Assembly (NCBI RefSeq): GCF_035046505.1
Contig: NC_089827.1
Location: 18,103,353-18,167,352 of the forward strand
DNA from: Tiliqua scincoides
Lineage: Eukaryota > Chordata > Lepidosauria > Squamata > Scincidae
DNA: 64,000 nucleotides
Reading direction: 5' to 3'
Positions within the stretch are counted from its first letter, which is position 1. The number at the start of each line of letters is the position of its first letter. The notes below the pieces were generated by a model. The model was not told the origin of the DNA. It worked only from the letters and a program-made list of their open reading frames with translations, and ran no database searches. Position numbers and translations under genes: made by a program. Below are positions 31,860 to 44,799 of this stretch, in pieces.

Positions 31860-33580
31860 ATCCCTTTAGTATAATGACAAGGACAGTATGCACAATAATT
31901 TTTTCTGGGGAAGTCTTACATTACGCTGTAGATATGTTTAACAGCTTCTTCTTGTTGTTAATAAAAGGATGCTGAAAGTTTCAGCAGAGGAATGGAGGGG
32001 AAAGGGGCGGCTTAATCTCTCTATCCACTTGGTGAATCATATTTACCGAGGTTAAATCAAGCTCTATAATCATAAATAATTTCAGCTTCAAAAGTACAAA
32101 GTTTTTTTTTAAAAATCACATAGGTTTCAGATTTGACATGCACGTCAGTATGAGTTAGAAACTGAAACAAGGGATGCACTTACTAAGGAATAAATTCCAT
32201 CGAACACAATGGAACATATTTCTAGTAAGATCTGGGCTGTAAATTGCTGTAACAGCTGCAATAACAAGTGCAATAACAACTACTACCTGGTAGTAGTAGC
32301 TCCTCTTGGAATTAATGAAACTTACATTTGAACCAACGTGCACTGAATTAGACTTCCACTGATTTTCACAGATTTCGGAGTACTTATATTTTGATGAATC
32401 AGCACTGCCAGAGTAGGAATGGCTGCCCCTGGGGCAAATGATATTTGGGCATTGGGAGAGGTCACCACTGGAACCAGAACAGGTTGTGGATGGGCTTCCA
32501 GCAGTCTCGCAGCCTGTCAAAGAATCCAGTAGACACAGAGATAGATGGGGGAGGGGGTTCCATCACCCATTAGTCCTCCTCCCTCCCAGCAGCCTTGTTC
32601 AGGATCTCTGGCCGGAAGCATCCTACCTGATAGCCAGCCTCCTTCAGACTGCCTCATCACCAGCTAGCCTGGGGTTATATGGAGTCTCTCCACCCCCTTG
32701 TTCACTCCTTTCTTCCAGTCAGACTGCAAAAACCTGGCCTGACAGCCTCCCAGGTCCCCGATCTGCAAGCATTTGCCTCCTCTGCTTCTCTGGAGCCTAC
32801 TGATGGCAGCTCGGCTCCCCTTGCCCCATATGTCAGGCACCCAACAGGGCTTCATCCTTTATCATAGCAGGACTGACCCAACTGCAATTGAGGAAGAAGG
32901 GGCGGTGCTCCAGTGTCCCTTGCCTCCTTGAGGGCCAGCCCAACTGGTGAGGCAGGGAGGCCCTGAGTCGCTGTTACCACCACCCCCATGAAAAGTCTGC
33001 TGACTGAGAGCTTGGCCATGTCAGGCAATCCCAGGCCAGATCCCAGACATGCTGCTTTCTTTCCGTTTCATTGATACTAAGGGCTATTCAAATGGTCATT
33101 TGCTGAATGCTCTTTTCCCTCTGTAGACATTAATTTTAATGCCAAGTGAACATTCAAGCAACACGTAGCTTGTGCTGATATTTTGACCCTGAGCTTAAGA
33201 CCGACTTAGGCTAACTTCAAAGGGCAGACCAACCTGTACTTTGTGCGATTGAATTATTTTATCTTGCTGGTTTGCCAGCAGCTGGAGAGCCTTGGTGAAC
33301 AAGGGATAAAAATAGAGATAAACAGAAGACTCTGCTTAGATTTTGAATTCTCAGAACACTCATCAGTGTTCCAGGAATATTTTTCAATTGGTAATAAACA
33401 CTGTGAGGTCGCAAGACACGGTGGACCTCTTGAGTTACATTATCCCTGTTCATTTAGAATTAGTTTGATATTAATAAATGGATCTATATATATATTTTTA
33501 GTAGCCCTTTCCTCTGCTCTTCCTCAGTCCAACCAATGTGACTGTTTTTCATTTGTATTTATCTAATGCTGTTAGGGAGA
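31860..33580. other. Unique stretch, possible conserved non-coding DNA at 33060-33490
   Basis: No firm repeat. The segment 33060-33490 is repeat-free and AT-rich (ACATTAATTTTAATGCCA, GATATTAATAAATGG), and its frame 33243-33566 has no domain. I mention it only as a candidate regulatory block. 32520-32960 is GC-richer, with no family recognised. Confidence 0.22.
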
Positions 33581-33589
33581 AGAATGGCC

Positions 33590-33890
33590 CAATCTTATTG
33601 AGTTGTAGCACCAGTGCTGGGTGTCATAGAAGTGCTGTAAAGTGCTTTTGACACCCAAGAGTAAGCAGCACCAGTGGGAAGGCCGGTGCTGAATCCTGAG
33701 CTACAACCACCAGAGCAGGTAAGAGCTGCTCTGTGTGGTTCAGGGGTGGGGAAGGGAGGAACAGAACTGGGAGGGGTGTAACATGGCAGGGGAATGCAGA
33801 ACACAGGGTGGATCAGGTTCAGGAAGGGTTTGGGATCAGCAGAAGAGGCCTCCACCATATCCAAACACTTGACCCAAGCCTCAAAGCCCT
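33590..33890. mobile_element. CCAATCCTA-family fragment
   Basis: It begins GGCCCAATCTTATTGAG and carries TAGAAGTGCTGTAAAGTGCT and GCAGCACCAGTGGGAAGGC, as in the family copies near 57520 and 59270. The other end is not clear. Confidence 0.5.
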
Positions 33891-34769
33891 ACACAGAGTT
33901 TCTTAGACTTGGCCAACCATTTTGCTGGCACGTATCTGAGTAGCCTCTTTGGGCAATGTACACAGGAGTGTCTTGAAGTAAGGTTCATTTCCTTTATTCT
34001 TGGTTTATGCTAGAGGTGTAGGCAAGTAACATAGGACAACTGACACTTGAACATGCCCATAAAGTTTGTTCCACCACATGGTGTTTTTCTTTTTTTAAAT
34101 AGCTATTTCAAGCTGCAGATCCTTGTGGATATGAAATATTGAAACAGTTCAAGATGCTTTCAGTCAATTCTGATCATTGGGATTTACTCCATAAATATTA
34201 GATGGAGTGTTAAATACATATTGGCATCCTTTCACATGGAATGTGGAGTGACAGGACCATGGCATCCTGTCAACAGTGTCCCAGCCAAATGCATCTTGGT
34301 ATCGGACATTTGAATCCTGAACATTTGTGTCCTAATGTATACATATTTATATTAGATGAACTTTTTAATTTTTAAAACGCAAACGTAGAGTTAGGGTTAG
34401 GCTGGAATTTATAAGATGGGGGTTTGTTGTCCAGTTATAGTTTGTTTGTTGCTCAGTTATAGTGGGATGCAAGTGACCGGGACACATTTGACCAGGACAC
34501 AATAGCCCAGGGCAAAATATTCTAGTACTGATATGTGGATGTCAAGGCTAGTTCACGTGACTCAGGAGAAACACTGGATCTGAACCCTGATAGGATCTGA
34601 ATTGTAGTCCACAGTGAAGTGCTTCTGAGAAAGCTTCCCCAGCAGTTCAATTTTTTATGGAACTTAAACATTGTACTGTGCTACTGCAGAAACTCCCAAG
34701 GTCAACACTGCAGCAAATGGCAAAGTTCTGTGAAAAAAATTGGGACATGGGAATCTATATAGTGAAGTA

Positions 34770-35225
34770 GAGGTGGGCCCTCTTTATCCACAAATTCAGA
34801 ACCTGCAGATTTAACTCAGTCCTGGTGTCAGAGCCATGCTGGAAGATCTAACCTGAGCTCTCGGACACAATCAGAAGTGCCTTCTGGTTGCTTCCAGGAG
34901 ACTTTCTGAGACCTGGGATGGTTGCGTATGGATTCTCCGAATGTCAGAATGCCTCCCAGAGGTGTCAAGAAAGCACTTCCAAGTTTTTGCAAAAACTGCA
35001 AGTGCCTTTCCAACACCTTCTGAGAAGCTTTCTGAGTCCTGGAGAGTCCGCGTGTGGTTTCTCGGGGCCTCAGAACACTTCCATACATGACCAGAAGGTG
35101 CTTCCAATTGCATTCGGAAGTCCTTGAATGGCCCCCTCCCACGGATTCTACTATCAATGGTTTTTGGTATCCATGGGGGGGGAGGATCTAGGAATGGATC
35201 CCCCACAGATACCAAGGACCAACTG
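34770..35225 (+). mobile_element. Tigger (mariner)-like non-autonomous element
   Basis: Left end GGTGGGCCCTCTTTATCCAC, right end GATACCAAGGACCAACTG preceded by GGATCCCCCACAGA. These correspond to the two ends of the 6830-7406 element. TA lies just before the left end. The interior repeats the CCTTCTGGTTGCTTCCAGGA / AGGTGCTTCCAATTGC words in opposite directions. It carries no transposase. Confidence 0.72.
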
Positions 35226-35965
35226 GTATTCATATGATCATATCACCATGCAAGCCAACGCACCAAATATATGTTTAACTCCAACCTCAGAATGCTTCTA
35301 GCGCTATACCTGGACTCCGGTGGAGAATGTTTTAGAGAAAACATTTTATGGCTAGAGAAAAAGCAAATTGTGAATCTATGCAAAGAAACACAGCAATGTG
35401 GGTTGATAATATCCAACTGCAAATTCCGTTGGACTGATTGCGCTATGGAAAACATGACCTATGAGTCATTATGACTGAAAAAGACAGATGCTCTTTCCTC
35501 TTTCGGGAAAATAATTTTCCATTTCAGCTGTATTTTGACAGAATATCTGTCCTCTTATTATAATGATAGTTCAGGGGCTTCACCTTTTAATATTTAAACA
35601 TTTGTCAAATTCCACCATATGCATGGTATTAGCCTTTGCTATTGGAAATGGGATTCCTTGTTATCCTTGTTTGTGCCATTGAAACACTTAACCTGCAACC
35701 CTGCACTATGTTGCAGGCATGTATGTTTCATTGATTTCCATGGGACTGATTACAGCTTCATTCAACTAAATTGATGCTAGTGTTGCCCTTTCCTCTTGAT
35801 AGGAGAGGGAGACAGGCAAAGACATATCCGCTTATGAATCAGTGGCACCATCCCATCTGCCACCACAGTGGTCATAGAAGCACATCTGCTCTGTGAAGAA
35901 AGACAGGCACATACATCACATACATACTCCTAGCCTATCACAATGGAATGCTCTCCCCAGTGAGA

Positions 35966-36138
<173 letters not shown>

Positions 36139-36149
36139 TCCACATCTTT

Positions 36150-36310
36150 AAATTTGTGATGGAATTTATCTGCCTCGGTTATCCTTAGTGTATATATTGT
36201 CATGTTAACTACCACAATTATTTTACATTTTATGTTGTAAGCGGCCCTGAGAATGTTCTTACGCTGAAGGGCAAAATAGAAATGAATAAAATAAAACAAG
36301 TGAATAGAAA
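36150..36310 (+). mobile_element. Possible L2-type LINE 3' end
   Basis: ATGTTGTAAGCGGCCCTGAG, then AAGGGCAAAATAGAAATGAA and TAAAATAAAAC resemble the terminal segment of the L2-like element at 3230-3290. Only the last about 80 bp are convincing. Confidence 0.5.
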
Positions 36311-37690
36311 ATAGCATTATGTTTGTTGTTTTTGACTTCAGGGTTTGAACATTCTGTGTTCCAACCTACTCTCCTCTTCCGTTCCAGACGTTATTAACGT
36401 GGGCGCATTTGTTTGATCATGTAATGAGTTTTTGCGACATAAAGTTTTGTGCTGGAGGCGTGTTTGGTGAAGGCTGCAAGGCGCTTTGTAGATTCCACTC
36501 AAGAAAAGCAGAATCTAGCCCTATAAATTATTGAATGAACAGAGTGAGTGAACAAATGAATGAAAATTTATTTAGCAGAGTATAACAGCCGTTGACATAT
36601 CTAGAAATTTACACATGACTTATTAAGGCCAATTTTTGTGGCAGAAGCAGTTTTGTCATAGTAGAGATGCCCAGAGGTGGTGTGAGTTAAGTGTGTGCCT
36701 ATATACACCATTTTGGCTTTTATCTTATCTGTTTTTTTTCTTATTTGCTCCAGTTTTAAACATTTCACATGCACTGCTGTGTGAAAATCATACCCTTCCT
36801 CTATTACAGCTATTTAACGTTTCTGAAAGAGCAGCAACTGCAAAACAGGCACCCTGGTGAGTGCCGAATGACAAGTCCGTTTACATTACACTCAAAAGGA
36901 AGCCAATCAGGCTGAAGGTGAAAGGGGCAAGACAGGACATAATGAATGAGTTTGGAAGGATGGGTCTGAGCAGGAGCAAGCTGATAGTAAAGGGCACTGT
37001 AGAGGTGAGGTGGTGGTCACCCAGTAGAGTGCCTATTATCTATTGTTCCACAGGGCTCTATGAGGACACCTTTGGGTGAGTCATTCCTTTTAATGAGCCT
37101 GGCTCACCTCCTTCGCAGAATACGAAACTCACCAGAGAATGTGAGTCTTTCTTTTCCCCCCTAGGGCTGCCACACATATAGCACTTTTTTTGTACCAACT
37201 AATAACCTCTGGAAAAAAAAGAATAGGCAACATTGTGCATGAAAGGCCATACAAACGTTTATTTCAGACCCTGATTGGAAAGCTATAGCGGGCCGACCAA
37301 TATTCAAGATTTTTAAAATAGCTCATGAAAGTCCGCCTATGAAAGTCAGCCTATGATGCCCAGTCAATGAAATAAATACATGGAGCTGTAAACTGCTCAA
37401 ATGGACAACAAGCCTTTCATTGCCTGCCTATATCATGCGCTATAAATCACTTCAGAATCTGGCCCCAGGGATAAAGGACATCCTGCAAATTACATCCTTT
37501 TCTTTCAGGCTGTTTTTCTTTTTTCTTTTTTTTAGGCCAAAGGAGCAAAATGTGATTGTAGTGACAAGAGATGCAGTGTATGATGGAGGGTTTGTCGAAA
37601 CTCAGATTGTGATAAAACTCAATCATGTTGCACTTGTCAGTGTATTAGGGCCAAACATGATGTGATGTGTAACAGATCAGGCCAACTCTG
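36310..37690. other. Unique stretch, possible conserved non-coding DNA at 36360-36560
   Basis: The piece 36380-36510 (GACGTTATTAACGTGGGCGC, GATCATGTAATGAGTTTTTG, GTTTGGTGAAGGCTGCAAGG) has no repeat character and no coding frame. 36860-37080 has one open frame with no known domain. No exon is called. Confidence 0.22.
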
Positions 37691-38356
37691 TGTGCTCTAC
37701 ACTTACTGCTGGCTTTGGGTGTTGTAAAAAGTGCTGTTAAGGGCCTCTGCCACGGAAAGATGATGGAGTGGAGCCTCTAGTGGTAAGTTTCACTGCCAAT
37801 TGGCAGTGAGCCTTTTTGGGGTGGGGAAGGCAGAAAGGGGGTGAAAGAGGGTAGGAGACCATGGACTACAGGGTGAACCAGTGCCAGGAGAGGTGGAGAT
37901 GGCAGCAGACTTTGTCACTGAATCCTATGCCCCCTCCCAAACTGAAAAACCCAACTTGTGTCTCCTCAGATCTGCACTTACTCAACAGCAGGCACAGATC
38001 TGGGTAGCCCCATAGGGGTCACCGTTGCTCAACACGGGGTAAAGGAACATTTGTTCCCTTAGCCCAGGGTTGTCCAAACTTTTGGCTGGAGGGCCACATC
38101 GTCTGTCCGACTCTGTATTGGGAGCGCAGACTCCGGCAAGTCTCTGGTGGGCCAGAGGCTCATTGGAGACTGGGGCTCACTGCAGGCCGGGTAGGGGGTC
38201 CCCAAGAGCCACAAATGGCCCCCAGGTCAGGGTTTGGTCACCTCTACCTTAGCCTGAGGAGACCTCCAGCAGCTTCCCTGGCTCCATCGGATACAGTAGA
38301 AGCCATGTCAACGCTGCTGTAGCCCTGAGTACTAGGGAAGCATAGGATTGAGTCCT
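37690..38356. mobile_element. CCAATCCTA-family element, long form, with hAT insert
   Basis: It contains TGTTGTAAAAAGTGCTGTTA, GGTAAAGGAACATTTGTTCC and CTTAGCCTGAGGAGACCTCC and ends AAGCATAGGATTGAGTCCT. It is interrupted by the hAT element 38065-38246, whose target duplication lies within the family word CCCTTAGCCTGAGGAG. The left end is approximate. Confidence 0.6.
38065..38246 (+). mobile_element. hAT (Charlie-type) element, internally deleted relative of 792
   Basis: It starts CAGGGTTGTCCAAACTTTTG and GGCTGGAGGGCCACATCGTC, then jumps to TGGGCCAGAGGCTCATTGGA and ends GGGTTTGGTCACCTCTA. The flanks ccttagcc (38057-38064 and 38247-38254) are a perfect 8-bp duplication with central TA. Compared with the 463-bp copies, about 280 bp of the middle is missing. 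Confidence 0.9.
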
Positions 38357-38359
38357 AAG

Positions 38360-39450
38360 TTTCATTACTGAAAATGCAATTGTCTTTTTGTTTTTCCAAA
38401 GCAGCTGTGAAGGTAGTCTTGCTGGATTGGGGTTATGATGCAGGAGAAGGATTAAAAACAAAACAAAAAACCCTTGCCTTCACACAGATTCTCATAAGTT
38501 TTCCCCTGTGCCGCTTAAATAACAGCTGAGATGGTTGTAGTAACTTTTGGACTAAGTTTGGATCGGGGGGGGGGGGAATCTCCCCCCACACTATAGCCTC
38601 AATCTAAATTGAGGATGTTTTTAGAAAAGTAAAAAGATATTGGGAGTTCTGGTCACAGAACTCCCACATCACATCTAGTTTTCCGCTTTGTTTTCCTTGC
38701 TGAAAAAAAGACAACTGGCACTAATTCTTCTGACAAGCACAAATATGAAATCAAGGTAGACTAATGTGTACTTTTCTGGTGTGTGACAATGGCTTTGGTG
38801 TACCTGAAAACATCAGGTAGCAAAGCTGAGACACAAACAAAAAAGACATGGTCCAGCAAAAAGCCCTGGTCATCCCATGAAACACTTGTTTGGAGCAGGA
38901 ATGGTTGACAATCACAATAATTACATCTATACCTGCGATTCCATTCATCTGTGCCAGTGCAAGATTGCTGGGCACAGAGCAGGCGAAAGGGCTCCTGATG
39001 CTTGAGGCAGCATGCCAAATTCAGGAAAAGTTTCAGGAAAAGTGGGAAAAAGAAGTTACATCAGCACCTCCCAAGAATGATTATATTTTATTGAATTAAC
39101 AACAATATACAGGGCTACAAAACTGAGGGTCAGAAAAGTTTTTCCCCAAACTTTATGGTGGTTTGATATGAATTTGGGGTGCCATTTCCAAAAATGGCAT
39201 CTGTTTTCCCTATCACATCTAGTTTTGGAGATATAGTATGGCCTCATTAGTGAATAGTTCGAGCAGCTTCCTCATGAGGAAGCCATGGTGTAGGCTTCCA
39301 CAAGTGTACACATTTGATCCCTGTTGCATATATGCAATGTTGGGCAGAAATGGTTTAAACCAGCCATGGGGCTCACCAGTCAGCCTCACCAACCCAGACA
39401 AGTGTTGTCAGAGCAATCCAGGCTCATCTCCTGACTTTGCTAACACTAGT
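38360..39450. other. Unassigned stretch
   Basis: No recognised exon or repeat. A G run lies at 38566-38576. Confidence 0.35.
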
Positions 39451-39458
39451 CTCTAGAG

Positions 39459-39695
39459 CAGTGATTTTCAACCTGTGTGCCATGGCACATTGATGTGCCT
39501 CAAATGGTCCGCAGGTGTGCCAAAGGAGTTTAGGGGAGGGTTATTTATTAGTACAGCCTTTGGGGAATGTAAACCCCCCCCCCCCGCACTGGCAGTGTGG
39601 TGTGCCTTGTTAATTGCCAAAAAAAGGATGGTGTGCCTTGACAATTTTAGCACCTCATCAGTGTGCCATGAGATGAAAAAAGATTGAAAATCGCC
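39459..39695 (+). mobile_element. hAT-like element, GTGTGCCATGGCACA type
   Basis: It starts CAGTGATTTTCAACCTGTGT and ends AAGATTGAAAATCGCCA, imperfect inverted termini. The left flank is ctctagag, an NTCTAGAN-type target, but no matching right flank remains. The interior contains GTGTGCC words at both ends and a C run. It is non-coding. Confidence 0.75.
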
Positions 39696-39754
39696 AGGTT
39701 ATATTGTCCATTTGAGATATGTGAACCAAACTAATTTCTTTACCCAGCATGCCA

Positions 39755-40066
39755 TTTGTCTGTAGAACTCCCTGCCACAGGAAGTGGTGATGGCATCTCG
39801 TCTAGATGCCTTTAAGAGGGGATTAGACAAATTTCTGGAGGAAAAGTCCATCACAGGTTACAAGTCATGTTAGGTATGTGCAAGTTTCTGATTTTAGAAG
39901 TAGGCTACCTCAGAATGCCAGATGCAGGGGAGGGCACCAGGATGCAGGTTGTGTCTTGTTGTCTTGTGTGCTCCCTAAAGCATTTGGTGGGCCATTGGGA
40001 GATATAGGAAGCTGGATTAGATGGGCCTTTGGCCTGATCCAGCGGGGCTGTTCTTATGTTCTTATG
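39755..40066 (+). mobile_element. CR1 LINE 3' end
   Basis: The C-terminal coding remnant is ELPATGSGDGI-type sequence from AACTCCCTGCCACAGGAAGT, then LDAFKRGLDKFLEEKSITGY-type from GATGCCTTTAAGAGGGGATT. The 3' untranslated segment ends TGATCCAGCGGGGCTG and TTCTTATGTTCTTATG. Close in sequence to 58471-59002. Confidence 0.92.
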
Positions 40067-40069
40067 AAT

Positions 40070-41040
40070 CAACAGCACCATTGTCTACATTACAATGCAT
40101 GGTTGACAATAGTTGCTAGGGGAAGGCAGGATTGGTCTGATGCTGATGCCTGGCCCATAATTAAATATGAGGGCATGACACAATAGAAAATAAGGGAAAA
40201 TAATACAGGATAAACGTTACTCTTAACAGAGCCTTTATTTATAATTGGACTGTGAGCCTTAAGCAGGGAATCATCATTTTGTTTTTAAAAAAGGATTGCA
40301 TGATACCTGGTAATTTTAGGTACTTTATACATAAAAGGTAATGTTTATGCTCCTCCCCCCCCCCACTTCTTGCCTACCTCTCCTGCATAGAGAACCAGTC
40401 TAATCCTACTGTCTAACTTGGAAGATGGATTATTTCAAAATAACCTGATGGCATATGGAGAATGATGGAAACAAACACTGATGAGAATTGAAGCAGGAGG
40501 AACATCTGAAATGAATCACTGGAAAACTGAACATATGTAGGTGGGACAGGCCAACGGAGACATAGTGTTAGAAAAAAAAGCCAGCCAATATTCTAGGGAA
40601 AGAAAAAAGGAGGAGATGAACTTTAGATGGGTAAACATGAACTAATCATACGTGGAGATTTTAGCATGTTATCAAAGGAAAAAAGTGGGATAAAAAACTA
40701 TATAAAATATGATCAGTTGTGCATTTAGGAGAGATACAGTATTATATTACTGTTGTACATTAACGATGTGATAGAAGTGCAGCTTAGGAGAGGAAAATGA
40801 TGGACAGATGTAGCAAGAGTCCAAACAGAACTGAAAAGGAGGCATAAAGGCTGGGAAGGGTGATTTGGACTGCATAAAGGGAGACTTATGGTCAGATTCT
40901 AGTTCCTTCCCAAAGAAAGACATAAACCTGATGCAGGAACATTTATAGCTAGGCTTTCTGAGTGGGTGGAGCTATGAAGGACTCTAGGAAGGGAATACAA
41001 CTGTATTATTGTCAGTGGTTCAGTATGGTGGAAAATAGAT
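40070..41040. other. Unique-looking stretch, no gene seen
   Basis: AT-rich, purine-rich DNA with no recognised repeat or frame. Confidence 0.4.
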
Positions 41041-41050
41041 CAAGAGGTCC

Positions 41051-41306
41051 CAGTAGCATAGCTGGGGGGGCAAAACGGTACGTACTGCAGGCACCGCAAT
41101 GAGCTGTGTAAGTGATCCCTCCCATTTGCCATCAGAAGCATTCCGGGCAGCGACGGCAATGTGCAATAGACACCATTTGGTTTGGTAAGTGCCTGTTTGT
41201 TGCTGTTGCTACCCGGAATGGCTCCAACAGCAAGGGGGAAAGGCCATTTATATGTTGTGGTGTCTGCAGTACTTACCATTTTGCCCCCTCTCTAGCTACG
41301 CTACTG
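41051..41306. mobile_element. hAT-like MITE, CAGTGGYRTAGC family
   Basis: It starts CAGTAGCATAGCTGGGGGGG, contains GGTACGTACTGCAGGCACCG and TCTGCAGTACTTACCATTTT, and ends CTAGCTACGCTACTG. The flanks agaggtcc and ggaggctc agree at 5 of 8 bases, the rest being transitions. Confidence 0.78.
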
Positions 41307-41319
41307 GGAGGCTCCCAGT

Positions 41320-42730
41320 ACTAGAGTTACAGCCCAGTCTTATGCATGACTACTCAGAAGTACGTTCCTTGAGTTCAGTAGGCTTACTCCCTGGAAAGCA
41401 TGCATAGGATTGCAGAAGCCCTAGTCCTATCTGTCAAGTGACAACAGTGTTGGCACAGGAATGGATTTGCAAGCCCATTTTGTTTGACAATTTAGCAAAG
41501 TGCATTTTATGAAGTAATTTCAGAGGTCGTGATATTTCTCTTTATTGAATGAAATTTGTCTTTAAATGCTGGAGGATAGTGATACAGACAAAGTGAACTG
41601 TATTTAACCCAGAAAGGAATCATTGTGAATGACTCAAGAGAGCAAATACCATTTTTTTGCTTCTTTTTGTGTGTATTTTTCGCCTCCTCTGAAGTCTCTC
41701 TCTGATCTGGAGCGTTACCCATGACCCATTTTTGTTTTGACCTCAAATTCTTGAGCAATGACAGCTTTAGGAAGACTTCAGTCTCTGATAAAATCAATTG
41801 CAGGAAACACAATGAAAGGGGATAAGTGTCAGGGCTGGGATTTGTTATCCATATTTTTCAGTTGCACAAGCAGTGTTGACTGAGGCCCCAATCCTCACCA
41901 ATTTTCTAGCACCAACTGCATCAGTACTGGAAGGCTGGAATGGATTGAACCCTCAGTTTTAAAAGACAAAGTAGGAAAATATGGCACTGAACTCCTGATA
42001 GGGACGCCCGCCACCTATCCTGATGGTTTCATGCCCCATCTATTTTCCTGTGAAGGAGAAGGAACAGGGGGTGTGAAATCACCAGCATCTCCACTGTAAC
42101 TAGGGGCAGTCATGTCTGAGGGGCAGTCATGCAGCCCCCCCCCCAGGATAGCACCCAGGGCAGGTGCCCCTTGGACTCTGCCATAATTACACTCTGTCTG
42201 CTCTGGAAAAAAAAGAATCCTAGTCTGGTCTGAATTTTGAAAGATAATTTTTTTTTTTTTTATCAGCAAGGTAGTTCCAATATGGAGTTCCCAGCCAGCA
42301 TTGTTTTCTTACTGAATATTGTCTTATTGATCTGACACTTGAGTTCGTTATTCTTATTACTCATGTGTAATAATAACGCTGCCCTCAAGCACTGCTGATT
42401 ACTTTTCAGTGAACAGAGCCATGTCATTGCAGGATCAAATGACACAGTGTTGGTGGTGCAACACTTAAATAGAATGCCAGAATGAAAGTCTGTTGCTGCT
42501 GAAGAGCAGAGGTGGAACGGGAAAGAGGTGGGAAGAGTGCCCTTTTTATAATAAATATAGTACAGCAACCTGAGAAAATAACTGATGATGTGAAGCCTCT
42601 CTGTAGCCTGCAATACCTACAGTTGGAGGAGGGATGTAAGTGATCAGTGAACATGTTAAAAACACTGTGTGAATTTCAGTACCGAGACCCATGTTTAACA
42701 TAAGTATCCAGACCCATAGACTTCGTAAAG
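41320..42730. other. Unassigned stretch with a CCAATCCT-like scrap at 41885-41955
   Basis: The scrap reads CCCCAATCCTCACCAATTTT and GGAAGGCTGGAATGGATTG. The rest has no recognised repeat or gene. Confidence 0.35.
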
Positions 42731-42737
42731 AACTCTA

Positions 42738-42935
42738 AGGGCCAATCCTAAATACAGGCTCCCTGCAGGGCACAACAATTTCAGCACAGGCTCTGAGCCT
42801 TCCCTGCATTCTGTGGGTAGACAGATCTCCCCTGAGAATGGCAAGAAAGTGCTTTACGGTACTTTTGTGACACTCATCGGCCAGCACAAGGGACTTGTGC
42901 CGGTCGAGTGGGCACTTTGGATTGTGCCCTTTGGT
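42738..42935. mobile_element. CCAATCCTA-family fragment
   Basis: It begins GGGCCAATCCTAAATACAGG and ends CTTTGGATTGTGCCC. The interior includes AAGTGCTTTACGGTACTTTT and CAGATCTCCCCTGAGAATGG. Confidence 0.5.
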
Positions 42936-42989
42936 TGATATTGTAGATTCGCCAGGAGTATAGTAGTATAATGTTTGATGTTTTTTAAT

Positions 42990-43080
42990 CACGTTCATGT
43001 GTGTATTTTATATTGTCCATTGTCTCTATCTCCTGGAAATTGTTTTATGCCAATAAAGGTCTCAATCAATCAATCATATT
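42990..43080 (+). mobile_element. Possible LINE 3' tail with (AATC)n
   Basis: ATTTTATATTGTCCATTG, TTTTATGCCAATAAAGGTCT and three AATC units resemble the terminal part of L2/CR1-group LINEs. Short; the family is not assigned. Confidence 0.45.
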
Positions 43081-43084
43081 GTAG

Positions 43085-44715
43085 ATTCTTGAGTTTGACC
43101 TATCACACTTGCGTTTTCCGTTACGTGTACCCAGATACACATCAAAAAAGGGTTTCATAGCACTGTAGGCTGGAACCATTTTGACATCTACCATTTTTAT
43201 GTCTGTTGACTGGTGAACATCTTTACTAGGGTACAATGGAAAACATGTCTAGACAACTTGCAACATACATACCACAAGGGGGTTCAGGCAACTCATGACC
43301 TGGAAAAGTCAGTCCTTGAGACTGACTATGAAAGCTGCAATATTATTCTAGTTCTGCTTCCCCTTCCAGGGTTCATATGTGGCCTTCTCCTTGTCTCTGT
43401 AGACTGACAGCATTTTCCCAAGGCACTGAAGGTTATAGCACACACCCCAGGAGCACATTCTCATATATAGATCTTGACTTGCACCACAGTTGCCAAAGAA
43501 TTTTGGTCACCCTCCCCAATGTAATATATATATATCTTGGTTACCTTCACGGTATGCTTGGAATTTGTGGAAGTCATATTGGTTTCAGTGTATTTGTTAT
43601 GCACCTAGAGAAATACAATGTAATTTGATCATATCTGTCTCATTTGCAAAGACTTGTATCTCCTTGAATCCTGTCCTCCAGAGAGCCTTATACTGTTCGA
43701 AGTGGTAAAAATTAAGGTCTTGTGAATTGTGAGTCTGGGCATTCTGCTTTCCTATTGATCTTCACATTTTTAATAAAACTCCCACATTTTTTTCCCTATA
43801 GAAAAATTGAAAATGCTTCATCAAAAATGTATTGTCCTCTGGATAATTTGATCTTACCCAATTCCAATATATTTCAAAACATAACACATAAACCTGAATG
43901 AGCTAACTCAAGATTTTTTATTGTGCTCCAATTAAAACCCAATAAACGAAAACCAATTCCAATGAACTAATATTGATACCAAGACAATATAAATGATACA
44001 AAGCCTGGAAAGAAAACTGTTCTATACAACCATATTTAATTTCTTTTGTCACCCATTCAACACCCCAGCTCTTACTGCCAAGATAAAAGATAATTTTATC
44101 ATCACCACAGATGTGCAGCGGTAGACTGGTGCAGGTCTACTAAAGATGAGGATTCCTTCTTGAAGCACTCAAGTATTTCTCACAGAGCTCCTAAAATAAG
44201 TTTTCACCAGCACTAGGTTTCTGGGTCCTTCTGCCCTGTCACCAGAGCTCACAAGAACCCAACTGCTTCATAAGGTAGCACTGCAAGAAGAATCAAGAAA
44301 AATCCACCCAAAGGAGGCCAAACATTTGCTTACAAGCTCACCACCTGCCAAGTGAGATTTAAAGTGGGTCCTAAAGCTATTTTTCCACTGATTTGATAAC
44401 TACTGATTTTTTTTTTTTTTAATTCACTGGGGGTTCTGGAACAGAACCTCAGTGGATAACGAGGCACAACCTTTATAAACAAGAACTGTGGTGTCCAACC
44501 CAGAAGCAGCAACTGGGTGGAACCTAGTCTAGAAGAGGATGTAGTCACAGCAGCAATTGTGCCCTTTATATTGATTAAAGATCATGCACATATTTTGGCT
44601 CCGCTCTTTGTCAAGTGACAACCATGATCTTTAGGGAGATAACCAGAAAAGGTTATTATTACTTATAAATAAATCAAATATTATTTCTTTCTAGATCTCC
44701 ATTTTTTAAAGTCTG
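43085..44715. other. Unique-looking stretch, no gene seen
   Basis: AT-rich; a T run lies at 44408-44420. No exon recognised. Confidence 0.4.
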
Positions 44716-44721
44716 GTAAAC

Positions 44722-44793
44722 CTAGGTGGGTCCCGATAAAATGTCATTTTAAAAAGTGGGTGCTGGTGCTAAAAAGTTCGGGAACCTCTGCTG
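44722..44793 (-). mobile_element. hAT-like MITE, GGGACCCAC family, end fragment
   Basis: AGGTGGGTCCCGATAAAATG, TTAAAAAGTGGGTGCTGG and GTTCGGGAACCTCTGCTG. Confidence 0.65.
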
Positions 44794-44799
44794 TACCCA

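Noticed and set aside
37420-37520. L2-type coding remnant (RYKSLQNLAPGIKDIL)
   Set aside because: The phrase is faintly LINE-like, but too short and diverged to assign.
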